This document shows positions 11,292-22,869 of a stretch of DNA of 64,000 nt, piece by piece; positions within the stretch are counted from its first letter, which is position 1, and every line of letters begins with the position of its first letter. The stretch comes from Ophiodon elongatus (lineage: Eukaryota; Chordata; Actinopteri; Perciformes; Hexagrammidae), in contig JACSYO010001363.1 of assembly GCA_016806645.1 (NCBI GenBank), positions 1-64,000 of the forward strand, in the 5' to 3' direction. The notes below the pieces were generated by a model, which saw only the letters and a program-made list of their open reading frames with translations, was not told the origin of the DNA and did no database searches. The position numbers and the translations under genes were made by a program.

Positions 11292-11327
11292 TACCAAGTA
11301 CACAAGTACGGACTTGTGTACTTGGTA
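11292..11327. other. Perfect 16-bp hairpin with 4-base loop
   Basis: TACCAAGTACACAAGT is followed by ACGG and then by its exact reverse complement ACTTGTGTACTTGGTA. It sits at the right end of the inverted-repeat element and probably arose by duplication of its terminal motif. Confidence 0.9.
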
Positions 11328-11340
11328 TTGAGAAACGTCC

Positions 11341-12039
11341 GTGGACTCAGACAAAATATCAGGGCAAGCAGCACACGCCTCTTAAATTTTACATGAATGG
11401 TTTTAAACACAAATGTACACCCTTGGATTAGCTAGTGTAGCTACCTGAGGCGGGAACTTGACGTCACGTCTAGCTGTCTTTCTGAAAACTAATTATGTTC
11501 CTGGGGTTAACTTTCCATAATCTAAGAAAAATTGGCATCCGCTACAGAACGTGCTAATAAAAAGTAAAAAAATAAAATAAAAAAAAATACTTTGTTATTT
11601 TTAACAAAAGTATTATAATTTTGTGAGCATACAAAAAACTACAGATACTATTAACATTTTCCAGCTCATTAGCGAGAGCGCGTTTGTCCCAACATCGTGA
11701 CTTGGTTTTGTCTTTGTTCCTGATTTCTTTGCTGTGATCTCTTTCACTCTAGCTAGCTAGTTTGCATCGGCTACAATAACTAATCCAGGGGGCTGATATA
11801 TGTTGACCAGGCGTCCTGGTTTGTCCGGGATTTTCCCGTTTTCAAGCTCGGTGTCCCGAGTCCTGGTTTTCAACAGTCACTACCAATCAAAATAATAATA
11901 ATAGTATACTTGTTTTCAGAGCTTTCATAGACGTTTATCATGTTCTCTTTATTATCTAACCCAATGTAAGACCAATGAATGAACAATGCACAACGCATCT
12001 GAATTCAACACTGATTTGTCTGTATGTTTGTCACTCAAT
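11341..12039. other. Intergenic with a possible DNA-element end
   Basis: No gene is recognised. Around 11803-11870 the sequence gaccaggcgtcctggtttg with cgggattttcccg resembles one end of a common vertebrate DNA repeat. Its other end may be tatggtcaccctaggg at about 12671-12686, with an L2 fragment inserted between them. This is tentative. Confidence 0.4.
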
Positions 12040-12655
12040 CATTTTCCATGGACCGTGGTTACATCTGGACCCTGGTCCTGCCTCCTGCCTCCTGCCTCCA
12101 GCCGTGGCCCTGCTGACGCCCACTCTTCTCTCTCTCCTTCTATGAGTTCATGCACCATTAATGCACATTACTAACTCTACTTCTTTTCCAGAGTCTTTGT
12201 GCGTTCTCTCCTCACAAGTTTACGTGGATCATGGTTTTATCTGGACCCTGCTCCTGGTTATATCTGGACCTGGTCCTGCCCGACACCTACTGCTGCTATT
12301 ACTATTATTATTATTTGCATTGCAATTAGTATTGCCAATACCATTACTGCTTTTATTATCATTATTTTACTACAACACTGTTGCTGTTATTTTTGGTAGT
12401 TGTAACGTCTTCATCATGCCTACTTCTCTCATTATATGAATCATTTCTGTCATATGAATTGAATGTGTTGTAACTCTGTTATGCTGTTCATTCTGTACAC
12501 ATGATATCTATTGTACTTCTGTCCATCCTGGAAGAGGAGCCTCCTCTGTTGCTCTCCTGAAGGTTTCTTCCCTTTTTCTCCCCCATAAAGGTTTTTGGGG
12601 GAGTTTTTCCTGAACCGATGAGAGGTCCTGGGACAGAGGATGTTGTATGTTTATA
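12040..12655 (+). mobile_element. L2-clade LINE 3' untranslated region fragment
   Basis: Contains the conserved block gtccatcctggaagaggag, ctcctctgttgctctcctga, aggtttcttccctttttctc and gtttttgggggagtttttcc, which is characteristic of fish L2/Maui-type 3' UTRs. The final tail (aagccctctgaggcaaattt type) is missing, so the copy is truncated at 12655. Several in-frame segments are low-complexity ATTATT and are not genes. Confidence 0.8.
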
Positions 12656-12686
12656 TGGGGGATTTGAAAATATGGTCACCCTAGGG

Positions 12687-13328
12687 TAATATCTGTGTTT
12701 TCTTTGATTGGACTCAGACATCAGCTTTTGAAATACAAATTCAAGAAAATTGTAAAAGTTTTGCTTGCGACGAATGTCCCAAATTGCAAAGTTAGCATTA
12801 GCCACAGTCAGAATGAACACAAATGAGAATAAGACCAATGTTGAAAAATAGGGTATTGTACATTTCTTCTGAAGAGCGAATGGTTCAATGACTGCAATAA
12901 ACTCCATCCCTCCATCCTCTCTTAACTTCCCATCTGTCCCTTTCGCCCTCTTCTCTGTTGCTCTCCTCCATCAACTCTTCACTGCCTCCATTTATTCCTC
13001 ATTAATTTCCTTTCCTCAATTTTTTACTCCCTCCATCATTTCCCATCTTTGTCCTCTGTCACTATCAATCACTCAGCGTCAGCTGAAAACAATACAATTT
13101 AAAATGGAATTGGCCTCAAGAGAGCCTCAAGAGCCCAAAGAGAGGAAAGTGAAACCAGGAAACCAACTCCATCTCATCACAGTGACTGGAAAGTTTCATC
13201 TAGTGGTACTTTGATATTATCAAGCCTTGCTAAGTAAGCAGGTCCTGATGATCTCAAAGAACTAAAAGGACCTTCTGTTGAGAGTACCGTCTGTCTCTGT
13301 ATATTGTAGGACATTTGTAAAAAAAAAA
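12687..13328. other. Intergenic, nothing recognised
   Basis: Pyrimidine-rich and AT-rich sequence without a supported gene. Confidence 0.5.
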
Positions 13329-13375
13329 TCAAGTTTAATTTATTGTCGTTCTACAACACAGGGTGCACAGCATGT
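13329..13375 (-). mobile_element. CR1/Rex1-like LINE 3' tail (minus strand)
   Basis: On the minus strand it reads ctgtgttgtagaacgacaat followed by aaattaaac. This is the usual 'gtacaatgacaataaa' end of fish CR1/Rex1-type LINEs. Little or no coding sequence remains next to it. Confidence 0.5.
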
Positions 13376-14395
13376 TTTCAGGCCTGAGTAATGTCTGCAG
13401 ATATTCCTTTCAGAATACAGTCACAACAACCTTCCCCAATAAGGTAGGGCAGCCTGCAAACAAAAACAAAACGCTAGAATGCTTTGTAATCTTGAAGAAT
13501 TGAGCATTAAAAAATAAGGCTTCTTATTTGCAATATTAAATGTCACTCCAGTGATTTAGTATTCATTTTAAAGTGAAGGGACTCACAAGAGACAGTTTAA
13601 AAAAAGAAAGGTCTAAATCCAAGCAACTGAGGCCAAGATACCCTGCCTTTATCAACCTCCAATCAATCAACCACCATCTTTCATTAGACCCTGTCTGTCT
13701 AGAAAACACCACAGTCTCTATAGCTCCACACCTCCAGTTTTGTACCGCAGGCTTTCTGCTATACATTCGTAGTCACCGAGCTCAAGCTGAGATACACCTG
13801 ATGAGTTCAATGGCACATTAACAGAGTTGTTTTCTCAGAGACAGACAATGCATGCACAACTGTTTGTGTGACAAATCTTATGAAAAAGCTTGTAAGTCTT
13901 GAGTTAAGCTTGTTATGGTGAGAATACCTTTTCCCAGGTCTAGAGAGACCTTTCATGTTCAGTATAAATATCACATAATTCAACATATTGCTGATCTGAT
14001 CGTGACAGATCTGTATGGACTACTTGCACATATGTTCACCCAAGTTTGAATTAGTCAGTTTTAGAACTCAACAGGTGAGTTTGAAAATCTGATATATCGG
14101 GCGATATTCGGGTTTATGTCCTCAACCATGTCTGCGACGTTTCAACATGTGAGAGGGGCATGCAATCATCAATCTTCAAAAATGTTCAGTTTAATAAATG
14201 AACAATATTGAAGTGATATTGAAGTAAAACACTGATGGCCACCCACTTTTTAGATGTCCAATCAAATGCAAAGGATTTGATTTCAATCCTTGTTGTAGCG
14301 GTACACAACTCAAATATTCCGTTTCTCTGTCAAATACCTCACAGTACATAAGCTGGAGACACTCTTACTTTCGTTACTGGGACTTGTCCAAGTAC
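13376..14395. other. Intergenic, nothing recognised
   Basis: No gene, RNA or repeat could be supported in this stretch. Confidence 0.5.
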
Positions 14396-14470
14396 CTATC
14401 TCTGAGTACAAGTCCCTCAACATTGTAGTACAGTACTTGAGTACCTACTTTGTGCTTCCACCACTGTAGG
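14396..14470 (-). repeat. Fish interspersed repeat beginning CAGTGGTGGAAG (minus strand)
   Basis: On the minus strand it reads cagtggtggaagcacaaag, then gtactcaagtactgtacta and several further GTACTT motifs. This matches a common percomorph repeat with the same start and repeated 'agtactt'. The copy is partial. Confidence 0.5.
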
Positions 14471-16139
14471 ATACTTTGTAGTACAATGACATCAGTGGAT
14501 TGTTCCTTACACATGATGGCCACAGACGATTAAATACCAGTCCTGCAGTATCGGTCCATATTGGAAGTGATAGGTGGTGTAAATCTTCTCCCAACACTCG
14601 TGTCGTATCTGCATTGGATCTCTGTCCCACTGGGTGTTCTCTCTAATGAAACACCCCAGCTGTCCTCTCCTCATGTTATCTCTTCTCCCACGGCACACAA
14701 CATATGTGGCATGGCGTCATTCTCGTCTCCAGGTTTCAGCAAATAAGCCGCGATAGGACTCGGCTGGTTATGAACACTGTTTGGTTAACCCACTCCCTTC
14801 TGCCCAGCTCTATCGCGCTGTCTCAGTATGTATAGACACAAATATACACACAGGCTCTATTTAACACGTGAGTGTAGCACTCGCTCTTCGTGAGTGCATA
14901 GCGGTGCGATCTCAAGCGTGTTGTTCTATCTGCTGTGAAGGCTGATAAGTCCTGCGTCCGCAAGGACACGCTGAACACTCTGAGGTGTGAACGTGTGTGC
15001 AGAGAATGGGACAGGAAAGAATGTGAGAGTGCAGTCATCTCTCAGGTCACAGTTTCACGAGACAGGGGCAGAAGGTACACGGCATTCACATGACCCTTGT
15101 TTCAGTGCGTATAGCCATGACTCCTCTTCGCAGGATGAAACATTTGCTGAAGGAATGCCTGCCTGCTTGGATTAGGCTTCTTATTCCTCCTCTGTGTTCA
15201 TGGCTAAGAGCTATGGGTGGGAAAAAGAAAGCAACGGAGCATATACGGAATGTGGATCTGATTTATCTCTTATAGGAACTTATGGTTTTGGGAACTCCTT
15301 GGGAACTGGTTTGTTTTCATTGTTTTCATGGAGCATTCCAGATTGGAAGACAAAGACTGGAGTGGTGGGAAACTGCTGGACTAGTTCTTCCAAACGCTCA
15401 CACAGCTTTGTAACTTTTAAACTAGCAATAGAAGTGTCATCTGGGTTGTGTAAGAACGTCTGTGCAACCTTTTGCACTGGGTTGGGGTCTACATAAAATG
15501 TCAACATTGTCATAAACACATCTGTCAACAGTATACGTGGACAGCAACTAAAATATGGTAAAGGTTGGGGAAAGATTGTTATTAAACATTAATTATTAGA
15601 CACAAGACCTTGGTCTCCCACATGGAACTAGGGTGGACTCCAAGCTCATCCGCACACCCCTAACCTCCATGCCCTTAACGTGGTCCAGACACTGTGCAGT
15701 TTTACTTGCTGTTTAACTGAGCGAGAGTTGGTTGAGTCCACACTGTCCTAAATGGCTACTGCTAAGATCCTGCTCCAGAGACTTGTCCAGACAACAGATT
15801 ATTCGTCCCAGACCCGGTCCGTTCTCAGGTCTGTTGTATGGTCCATTGGGGGCGTGATTCCAGATACAGTCTTGAGTTCTATATACTGAGTCCTGCCATC
15901 CGTCTTCTCACCACAGCCCATCTGGGCTACTACAACACCTCCCAGTGCCACGTAGGCCGTGGTTTAACATTTCTCTTGGTTTTATTACCGGACTTCTCCT
16001 GCCTGATGGCAGCAACATCATCTTGACAGTAGTCCAAAGCAGTCCACTTCCTCCCCTTGTGCAAACTCCTTCATACCAAGTAGACTGCTCAGCTTGTTGC
16101 AGCATGTTTTATGAATACCGGTCCTCACGCTGTAAACCC
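14471..16139. other. Intergenic, nothing recognised
   Basis: Short open frames on both strands have no recognisable domain. No repeat family was identified. Confidence 0.5.
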
Positions 16140-16290
16140 ATCGTTGTCAGTATTAGACAGTCAGAGCGACTGACGTAGTATTAAGAGCGTGAAAGTCTGC
16201 ACGATGCAGGTGGGAGGGAGGTTGGATGGGTCAAACAAACATAGAACTTTCACCCAGGAGGCCGTTGTTTCAGCTACGTAAACCTGCGTT
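16140..16290 (+). repeat. Dispersed family A, partial copy
   Basis: The block attagacagtcagagcgact, gacgtagtattaagagcg, ggaggttggatgggtcaaac and actttcacccaggagg matches 30380-30500 and 59640-59740 in the same orientation and 45430-45570 inverted. Confidence 0.75.
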
Positions 16291-19200
16291 ATTTTGAAAA
16301 GAGACTGTATGCATGCAACGACTTTAAACTGATCCATTTGAAATGCTGTCTACAACAAATTTACTTTATCATATATTTACGTTAATTGTAGCCCTATATT
16401 TGAACTTGACCTCCTAATGTCTTAGATTTTCAGTTTACTTCCTTTACTCGTGCAATTTTCCTTTTGTGTTAAATGAAGCCCTACATATTTAATGAGCATC
16501 ATTGAAGGGAGCCTAAGATTCAAGAGTCAATGACTGCTTCGCTGTAGTTTATGTGTATATGATAACAAAGAACCAAACCTGTGCACATGGAAACCAGGCG
16601 CATGCAGGTGATGAGAGAACACAGAACAGTATCAAGTGGAAGAGCCTCCTAGCGAGGGAGCATTCCTGCTCCGTGTGCTCAGATGCGGCCCCGCGAGCAC
16701 TGGGCTGTAACGAGGGCGAGGTCGACCCTCCCTACACCCGCTCGCTGGGCAAGTTGACTGTTGAGACATTGGAGGTGGTGGTCCTCTCTTTTGATTGCAT
16801 TTGCCATGCCAGCTGCCAGCCACACGGTGCATGAGCGTCGTTAACTGTCCTGAAAGTTAACCAGGCGCACATCCACACTCACTGGCTAAAAGTGGATATG
16901 TTCCGTTCACCAAAAACACAAGCATGTTCAATGAACGCGCTCAAAGTGTGTTCATGCACAATACTAAGTATGTTCATCCTGTTAAAAGTACTGTAGAGAC
17001 AGAAACAAAGGACAGGTAACATAAAGTTCATCTTAACTACATAAACAACTCCTGAATGCACATGCACGAGTAACGTGGCCGCGGGATAAAGGACACTTCC
17101 TTTACTTTAGCATGGATGAATGTTATCTTCAGAGACTGAGGTCTCAGGTTGCATTGGCAAAACAAACAGCTCGAGGGGTGCCCCAGGAATAATACCGCCA
17201 AGTGGTTTGGAAAGTGTGATCTGACCCGTCACCCCTGTCGCTGAAGCAGCCAGGCCTCTCTCTGAACTGGAGCAATAAGGACCCGCATTCATGCTAATTT
17301 AATTTAGAGAGAATCCGCACTCCAGTATGCAGTAGAGATGACCTCGACCCCTTCCTGTGGGTTTGATTCCTCGTCTGAACAGGAAGGGCCTCTGCTTGAT
17401 TCCTGCTTCTCAAATTGTTGGGGCTGCTAACATCTGACATTATGTAGGCCAAACAGTTGGAGAACTATACAAAATGTGTCATTCCGATGATCTCAGGAGG
17501 CACTAAGCACATAAACGCTGAAGACGAGGCTTTCCTCAACAACCACACAGGGTGGTAACTTAATACACAAGGCTAAAATCTCAGAAACCACTGCGGAAGC
17601 TTTAACAGAGATCCATGCAGCACTGCATTGCTGTTGTAGTAGCAACAAAATATCAGCTTTCTGCACAATGCTGAAGGGCCTCTGTAAGTAGTATGTCCCA
17701 GTGGAACACTAGTGATAAGGGTCAAGGGTAAGGGCATTCCTAAACCATGTTAATACATCCATTGACCCGTGTACACATAACAGGATCAACTAGAAAGGTG
17801 CACTCTGTGTGAGGTATGTCTGCAACGGCCACTCTTGTTTTGTGTGGTTGAATGAACACAACCCACAATTGGCTCTGGACCACACATGTAACAGGCGTGT
17901 TTTTCACTCGCACAGCTCACGCAACAGCATCTAAGCTCTATCTTAGTGGTGCAACCACAACTCTAAGTGGTTATTGAGGCTTCAAGGTTATTTTTAAGAC
18001 AATATGTGTGTTAACATGAGGTTGATGCCCAATAAAAAGGCACAGAATAACTGTGTCTGTGGCCACAGAGCAGCGGCTGAGCGATGGCGATGCGGTCATC
18101 CGTGTGTGTAGTGCAGTTAGCTGGGAAAAGTGAAGCAAACTATTTTCCCCATAGATATACAGTCTCTAACCACTGATTAGTGGCTGGGGCTCGTCAATGC
18201 ACTCAGCAGTGTTATCACTTGAGGCCCTTACTGGCCAGGGGCCGGGGGCTGGGGGCCGGGGGCCGGTTAAGAGTAGTGAGGGAGGAGTCAGCAGGCAGTC
18301 AATGGCATGCTTGCCACTCAACATATTATGCAGTTTGCTGCAGCAGGATGCAAGATGTACCGTGGACAGACTGAGACTTGCACACTCACTCACTCATCCA
18401 CGGGCGCAGACATGCACATGCACAAGTGATCGCAACTGGACACATACATCTGTAGTGAGACATCTGTAGTGATTATGAGGAAAAGCACCAATTAAATGTA
18501 TGTTTCCACATTTATGCAAATACCATTTTGGGCCTCAGACACAATGTGACAACAGCACCACTGAGCTCTGACCCTACTTTGGGCACAGCGCCAACAATAA
18601 TAATAATATATTAATAATAATATATCTATTTATGTATATATAAGTAATATATATAAACACATTAAATATATTAGTAATAATTATCTGTAGTTGTAGTTAA
18701 AAAGAGAGATGTTACAAAGTCATGCTCTTGTTCTTTAACTTACAAGGACCTTTTACCATATATTTCCTATATGGACACACATGGTTTAATTTTATGAGAT
18801 TAAATAGAAGAGAAATTTCAGAGAGAAAATATTTTCATGTTTATCATGCTATAATAAGAGGCCATGATTCTGGGAAAATGAAATGCAAATTATAAAGTAG
18901 GATGACATTTGCGTTTTCGTTCACTATTTTCCCCTTGATTCCTCTGTGACATTTTAGACATGTTTGCTTTACATGATGTTTCATTAGACATCGTGGGGTC
19001 TTCTCCTATGATTAGTCCCGTGAGATAACAAACCTCCCACCTGTCACATCAATAAGGACGTCCACTCATTGGTCACATCGCTATTGAAAGGATGTCTCCT
19101 TGTAGAAAACAGCCTTCTGGCGCAGATGAATTGGAAGGACAATGGCTGATGGGAAGTGAAACAGCCCATCGGAGGGTGCCGTGAGCCTCTGAGTGTCCTC

Positions 19201-19383
19201 CACAGACACTTGAATGCATTGCAATGTGGAAGGACAGATATCTTGTGCTGAAATGAGCTCTGTAGTGTTTTTAGCTCTGGCATACAGGGCTTTGTGTTTC
19301 AAGGGTTTTGTTGTCTTGTTTTTTTCTGTGTTATCATGTTCATTGAAACCAATTATATTTGGTTCTAAACTGTCCTTTGTACA
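16291..19383. other. Intergenic, no gene recognised
   Basis: No coding region is supported. A G-quadruplex motif lies at 18238-18262 and TAA/TATA-rich low-complexity DNA at 18595-18680. Confidence 0.5.
18238..18262 (+). other. G-quadruplex motif
   Basis: Four runs of 4, 5, 5 and 5 guanines (18238-18241, 18244-18248, 18251-18255, 18258-18262) are separated by two-base loops CC, CT and CC. This is an unusually tight intramolecular quadruplex pattern. Confidence 0.85.
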
Positions 19384-19565
19384 AGGTTAAGATGTTCATT
19401 TATCGTCATTTTACAACACACTGCACAATAGAAATGCGAGTTGTGATTCCTTTAAGAAAAAAAAGAAAGATGGTACACTTAGCGGACACTTCTGTATAGC
19501 TTGCCAGACGGCAACAAGGTGAACAGGCTGTTGCAACAAGGTGAACAGGCTGTTGCCGGGTAGGT
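19384..19565 (-). mobile_element. CR1/Rex1-like LINE 3' end (minus strand)
   Basis: On the minus strand the sequence encodes NSLFTLLPSGKLYRSVR, a match to the usual 'LLPSGKRYRSIR' end of this LINE type. It is then followed by the tail gtgttgtaaaatgacgataa. A 22-bp unit (gcaacaaggtgaacaggctg tt) is duplicated head to tail at about 19512-19556. The rest of the LINE is missing. Confidence 0.65.
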
Positions 19566-19999
19566 ATCGTCTTTTATTTTATAGACATCAGTTTGTTAAG
19601 CTTTGGTTATGCTTTACGCAAGGACGGTCCCATGGCTGACAATGAAGTGGATCTTTTATACTCCGCGCGGGGTTCTCCCTGCAGCAAACCGACATTTACA
19701 ATGCCCCTCAAAGTTCTCCATCTTCTACGCCCATCGGCATCAGTGTAGTTGGCTGAACATGAAAAACCTACTGCACATAACCCTGCCAAGAACGTCTGAT
19801 GGTGTGATGTCACTTCTTCCCGTGCGGACACTCGCGGCCCTCGCGGATGCGGCAAGCATAAAACCTGTGTTACAGTCGGCTCTGCGCAGGCGCCTCACCT
19901 CACCGATATCACTGATGCTCGGCGGGCGGTGATGACGTGATACTGCATAATAATAATTAGCCACCTTCTTCTGTTTGTTGCAGGGAGAGTGATTCTTTT
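19566..19999. other. Intergenic, nothing recognised
   Basis: Relatively GC-rich and CpG-containing, but the open frames on both strands overlap and no domain is recognised. Confidence 0.4.
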
Positions 20000-20120
20000 T
20001 GGAGCGACGGGCCTTCGGAGCAATGGGTGTTTTTGAGTCTTTCTATCCAATGGGACATTTTTCGGACTAATGTGGTTGTGGAATAATGGGCCGTTGGAAT
20101 GATGGGCTGACCCCCTGGTT
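20000..20120 (+). repeat. Diverged short tandem motif (TAATGGGC-like)
   Basis: Successive variants of cggagcaatggg, ccaatgggac, cggactaatg, ggaataatgggc and ggaatgatgggc occur every 15-25 bases. This resembles a common fish interspersed repeat with the same phrase. Confidence 0.5.
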
Positions 20121-21496
20121 GGCACATTCACTCTCATCAGGGTTTACTCCTGTTGTGGGTACTGACAGTGGCCGGCCCTCTGGAGGCGGACCTGAAAGCT
20201 GACTCTTTGTTGAGGAACAAATCTTGTTTGTTAGATATTGACCTACTGTGTTGCCACTGTTATTGGATTTTTAAAAAACAGACAGAATTCTTTCACAAAG
20301 TATGAACAAAATATTCAGATATGATAATACTAATCACAATTTTTATTTCACATGTAATAATATTCAATACTAGTTTTGCATAAAGAGATGTTTTTTGTGG
20401 GGGCAAAAAAGCTGCTCATTCATTGATTTCTTTGGCAAACATCTGACATACTATACATTTTTTTATAGTCTTTGCTACAATGTGATAGAGAGCGATGGTT
20501 GCAGTGAGCATAGGGTTCACAGCTGACATGACTAAATATCTGTTACTGAAAAGGAGAAGATGATTGAACATTTGAAAAAATATGCTTTTTGTTGTGTTCT
20601 CAGTCAACTATCTCTGCTACCATTAGAAAGTAGATATTTTTCATTATTCAAAGCAGACAAGAATAAGAATACAATCATTTATTTCCTAATCATTTAATTT
20701 GTGTGAATAACCCCATACAACAGTAACGTGGACGTTTTAAGTCCAATTGTCCAAATCCCTGTGCATTTTATATAATTTTAATAGGTTCACATTTTATATT
20801 TCAGACTAGTAAATTTGGCTACTGGGCAAGTAAATAAACTCAGCTACTGGCCTGAAGTCATTGTCAAGTCAAATTGAACAGCTAGATTTCTCCATACGCT
20901 GGAGGCTTCACGTTTCCACATGACATATTGCTTCATGATTGGCTGCAAACTAGTTGTGATGTCATAGGTCCTGCTAGCAGGTACACGTGTTAAACTGAGA
21001 TTTAACGTGAGCTCAGAGAAACTTTCCTCCTTCAGCATAGGAATGCAAAAACAAACAAAGACAAGTTCTCCATTCATTATTAATAGGTGTCCACAACTCC
21101 TTTGGCCCTGGGCCCCCTGGTGTTTAATCCGGCCCTGGTCGTTTGTTGTGGGCATTTCTGAAGTAATCGGCACCATGAGGGGAGGATCTGCCACCTCACT
21201 TCCACAGTTACTCTCATCATTATATTTATTTGTTATTAGACGAAGAAGCCAACTGTAATCAGGTCACAGTAGGTTTTTTCGATGCCGGGCACGAAGAGGC
21301 ATGTCACTTGCGCAGACAGATGGAATCTCTTTCAGTGCCGCAGCATCAGCCTCATCTTTCATGGTTATCGCTCATCAGCTCCACCGCTGGCCTGTTGCAG
21401 AGCATGACAGCTCGGGATAAGATTCAGGGGAGTCCATCTTTATGAAACACAATGTCCTCCACCTGTCATCCCTGATATCACGGCATGACAGGAAAC

Positions 21497-21500
<4 letters not shown>
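20121..21500. other. Intergenic, nothing recognised
   Basis: AT-rich sequence with no supported gene. Around 21090-21135 a phrase (ggccctgggccccctggtg) recalls the flank of the tandem-array element at 34.4-35.5 kb, but the match is short. Confidence 0.45.

Positions 21501-21532
<32 letters not shown>
21501..21532. repeat. (TG)16 microsatellite
   Basis: Sixteen uninterrupted TG dinucleotides, likely polymorphic. Confidence 0.95.
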
Positions 21533-21534
<2 letters not shown>

Positions 21535-22072
21535 ATTTTTGTCTTTCTGACTTAGCCTTTATTCCAGATTGCTTTCTGCTGTTTACAAAATGGCAGCTTA
21601 ACAATGAAGGTCCTTGACAATGCGTCTTTGTCTTTGCGAGTGTGTGACTGAGCGACTAAGAGCGCCACTGAGTTTCAGATGGATTCCAAGCAGTGGCATT
21701 TACAGAATGTGGCTAATGACTGTGCCTGGAAAAATATTTCTTATTAAGCTTAGATATGTATTAGAGTGGGAAAAACCTGGCAGCTGGTTGGGAATTTTAG
21801 TATGCCTAGTGCTCACATCAGAAAAACCAAAGGCATATTGATCTCATTTGTATAATTCATCTTATTTAATGTGATTCTATCAGGCACTGGTGTTAGTACT
21901 ACTTCTTTTACTTCGTCCCGCCCCTTGAATGCAGACGCAGCGTCGCCCAGCCCAAACCAAGGTCCGACAACTATCCTGCTCTTTTCCATGGACTCTCATG
22001 CGATCATACCAGATCGTCTTCATTTCCAGGCTGGTTTTGTGGATTTGGAGCTAGTCATGGTTAAACGTTATG
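21533..22072. other. Intergenic, nothing recognised
   Basis: No gene or repeat family could be supported. Confidence 0.5.
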
Positions 22073-22110
22073 TACACATACATATACATATACATATACA
22101 TATATATACA
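22073..22110. repeat. (ACATAT)n microsatellite
   Basis: Hexamer ACATAT repeats about five times and then passes into TATA. Confidence 0.9.
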
Positions 22111-22495
22111 CTCGTTACCTGGAGAGGTTGGAAGGAGATATACGATGTAAAAACCTCGTTAGCACATAATTATGTCCCCCCTCACTTTTCCAAATCCTAT
22201 TCTTGTCCCCCTTAATCCTTACGGAAGTCTGTCACTGTCTTCACTGTTCCACTGCCACATGCCAGTTCATGTGTTGGAGTATATTTGACACGGAAATGGT
22301 TCGGTCTGCCATCATGAAGACCATTCCAATAGTCATTCCAACATGAAGACAAACTTAAAGAAACCCAGCTGCGCTGGCCGAGGGAACCTTTTGTTATTTT
22401 GGACAGTGTCTATAAATGCAAACACAAACTCCAGATCAACACGTAATCGTAAAATCTTAAAATCTGACTGACATCTGATCCAGCTCTGCTGCCGG

Positions 22496-22869
22496 GTCTC
22501 CTAAAAATTACATTCCGATACAACAAAAACTGCATTGTCAATTATGTTTTGAGGGAAACACATTTTCTTCTTGATTGCATTTTTTTTTTACGTATCACAA
22601 TTACGTTTCTGATCATAGTCCTCAAAAGTCCATTTATCAAGGTGGTCGGGCAGATGATTAAATAATGGAACAAACGTATTTATCATGAGCCAAACTCTGA
22701 TGCATAATAAACATAACCAGGTCATTGTGTTGCATTTCTATTCTGTTTCAATGTTAAACATCAACCACATGTTTAAAACTGCAACCGTAACCCGAGAGAA
22801 AATACGTTTCCCTCCAAACGTAATTGAGAATGCCGTTTAGTGGCACGGGAACGTCATCTCGTAGGAGAC
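22496..22869. mobile_element. Short element with long (about 75-bp) terminal inverted repeats
   Basis: The left arm starts gtctcctaaaaattacattc and runs through actgcattgtcaattatg to gagggaaacacattttct. The inverted right arm starts gtctcctacgagatgacgtt and runs through ggcattctcaattacg to gagggaaacgtattttct. The two arms pair over about 75 bases with mismatches. The 374-bp element has no coding capacity. A lone copy of one arm is at 56865-56945. Confidence 0.75.

Larger units (their letters stand above)
10292..11340. mobile_element. DNA-element-like repeat with GTTTCTCAAT ends
   Basis: The left end gggccgtttctcaatgtgc and the inverted right end ggacgtttctcaatacca are similar. Both ends continue into ACTTGTG-rich repeats (three copies of ggacttgtg at 10320-10360; aagtacggacttgtgtac at 11305-11322). 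This fits a widespread fish inverted-repeat element. The interior has no transposase and contains a TA-rich microsatellite. Boundaries are approximate. Confidence 0.55.

Noticed and set aside
12488..12907. 139-codon minus-strand frame
   Set aside because: It runs antisense through an L2 3' untranslated region and shows no domain.
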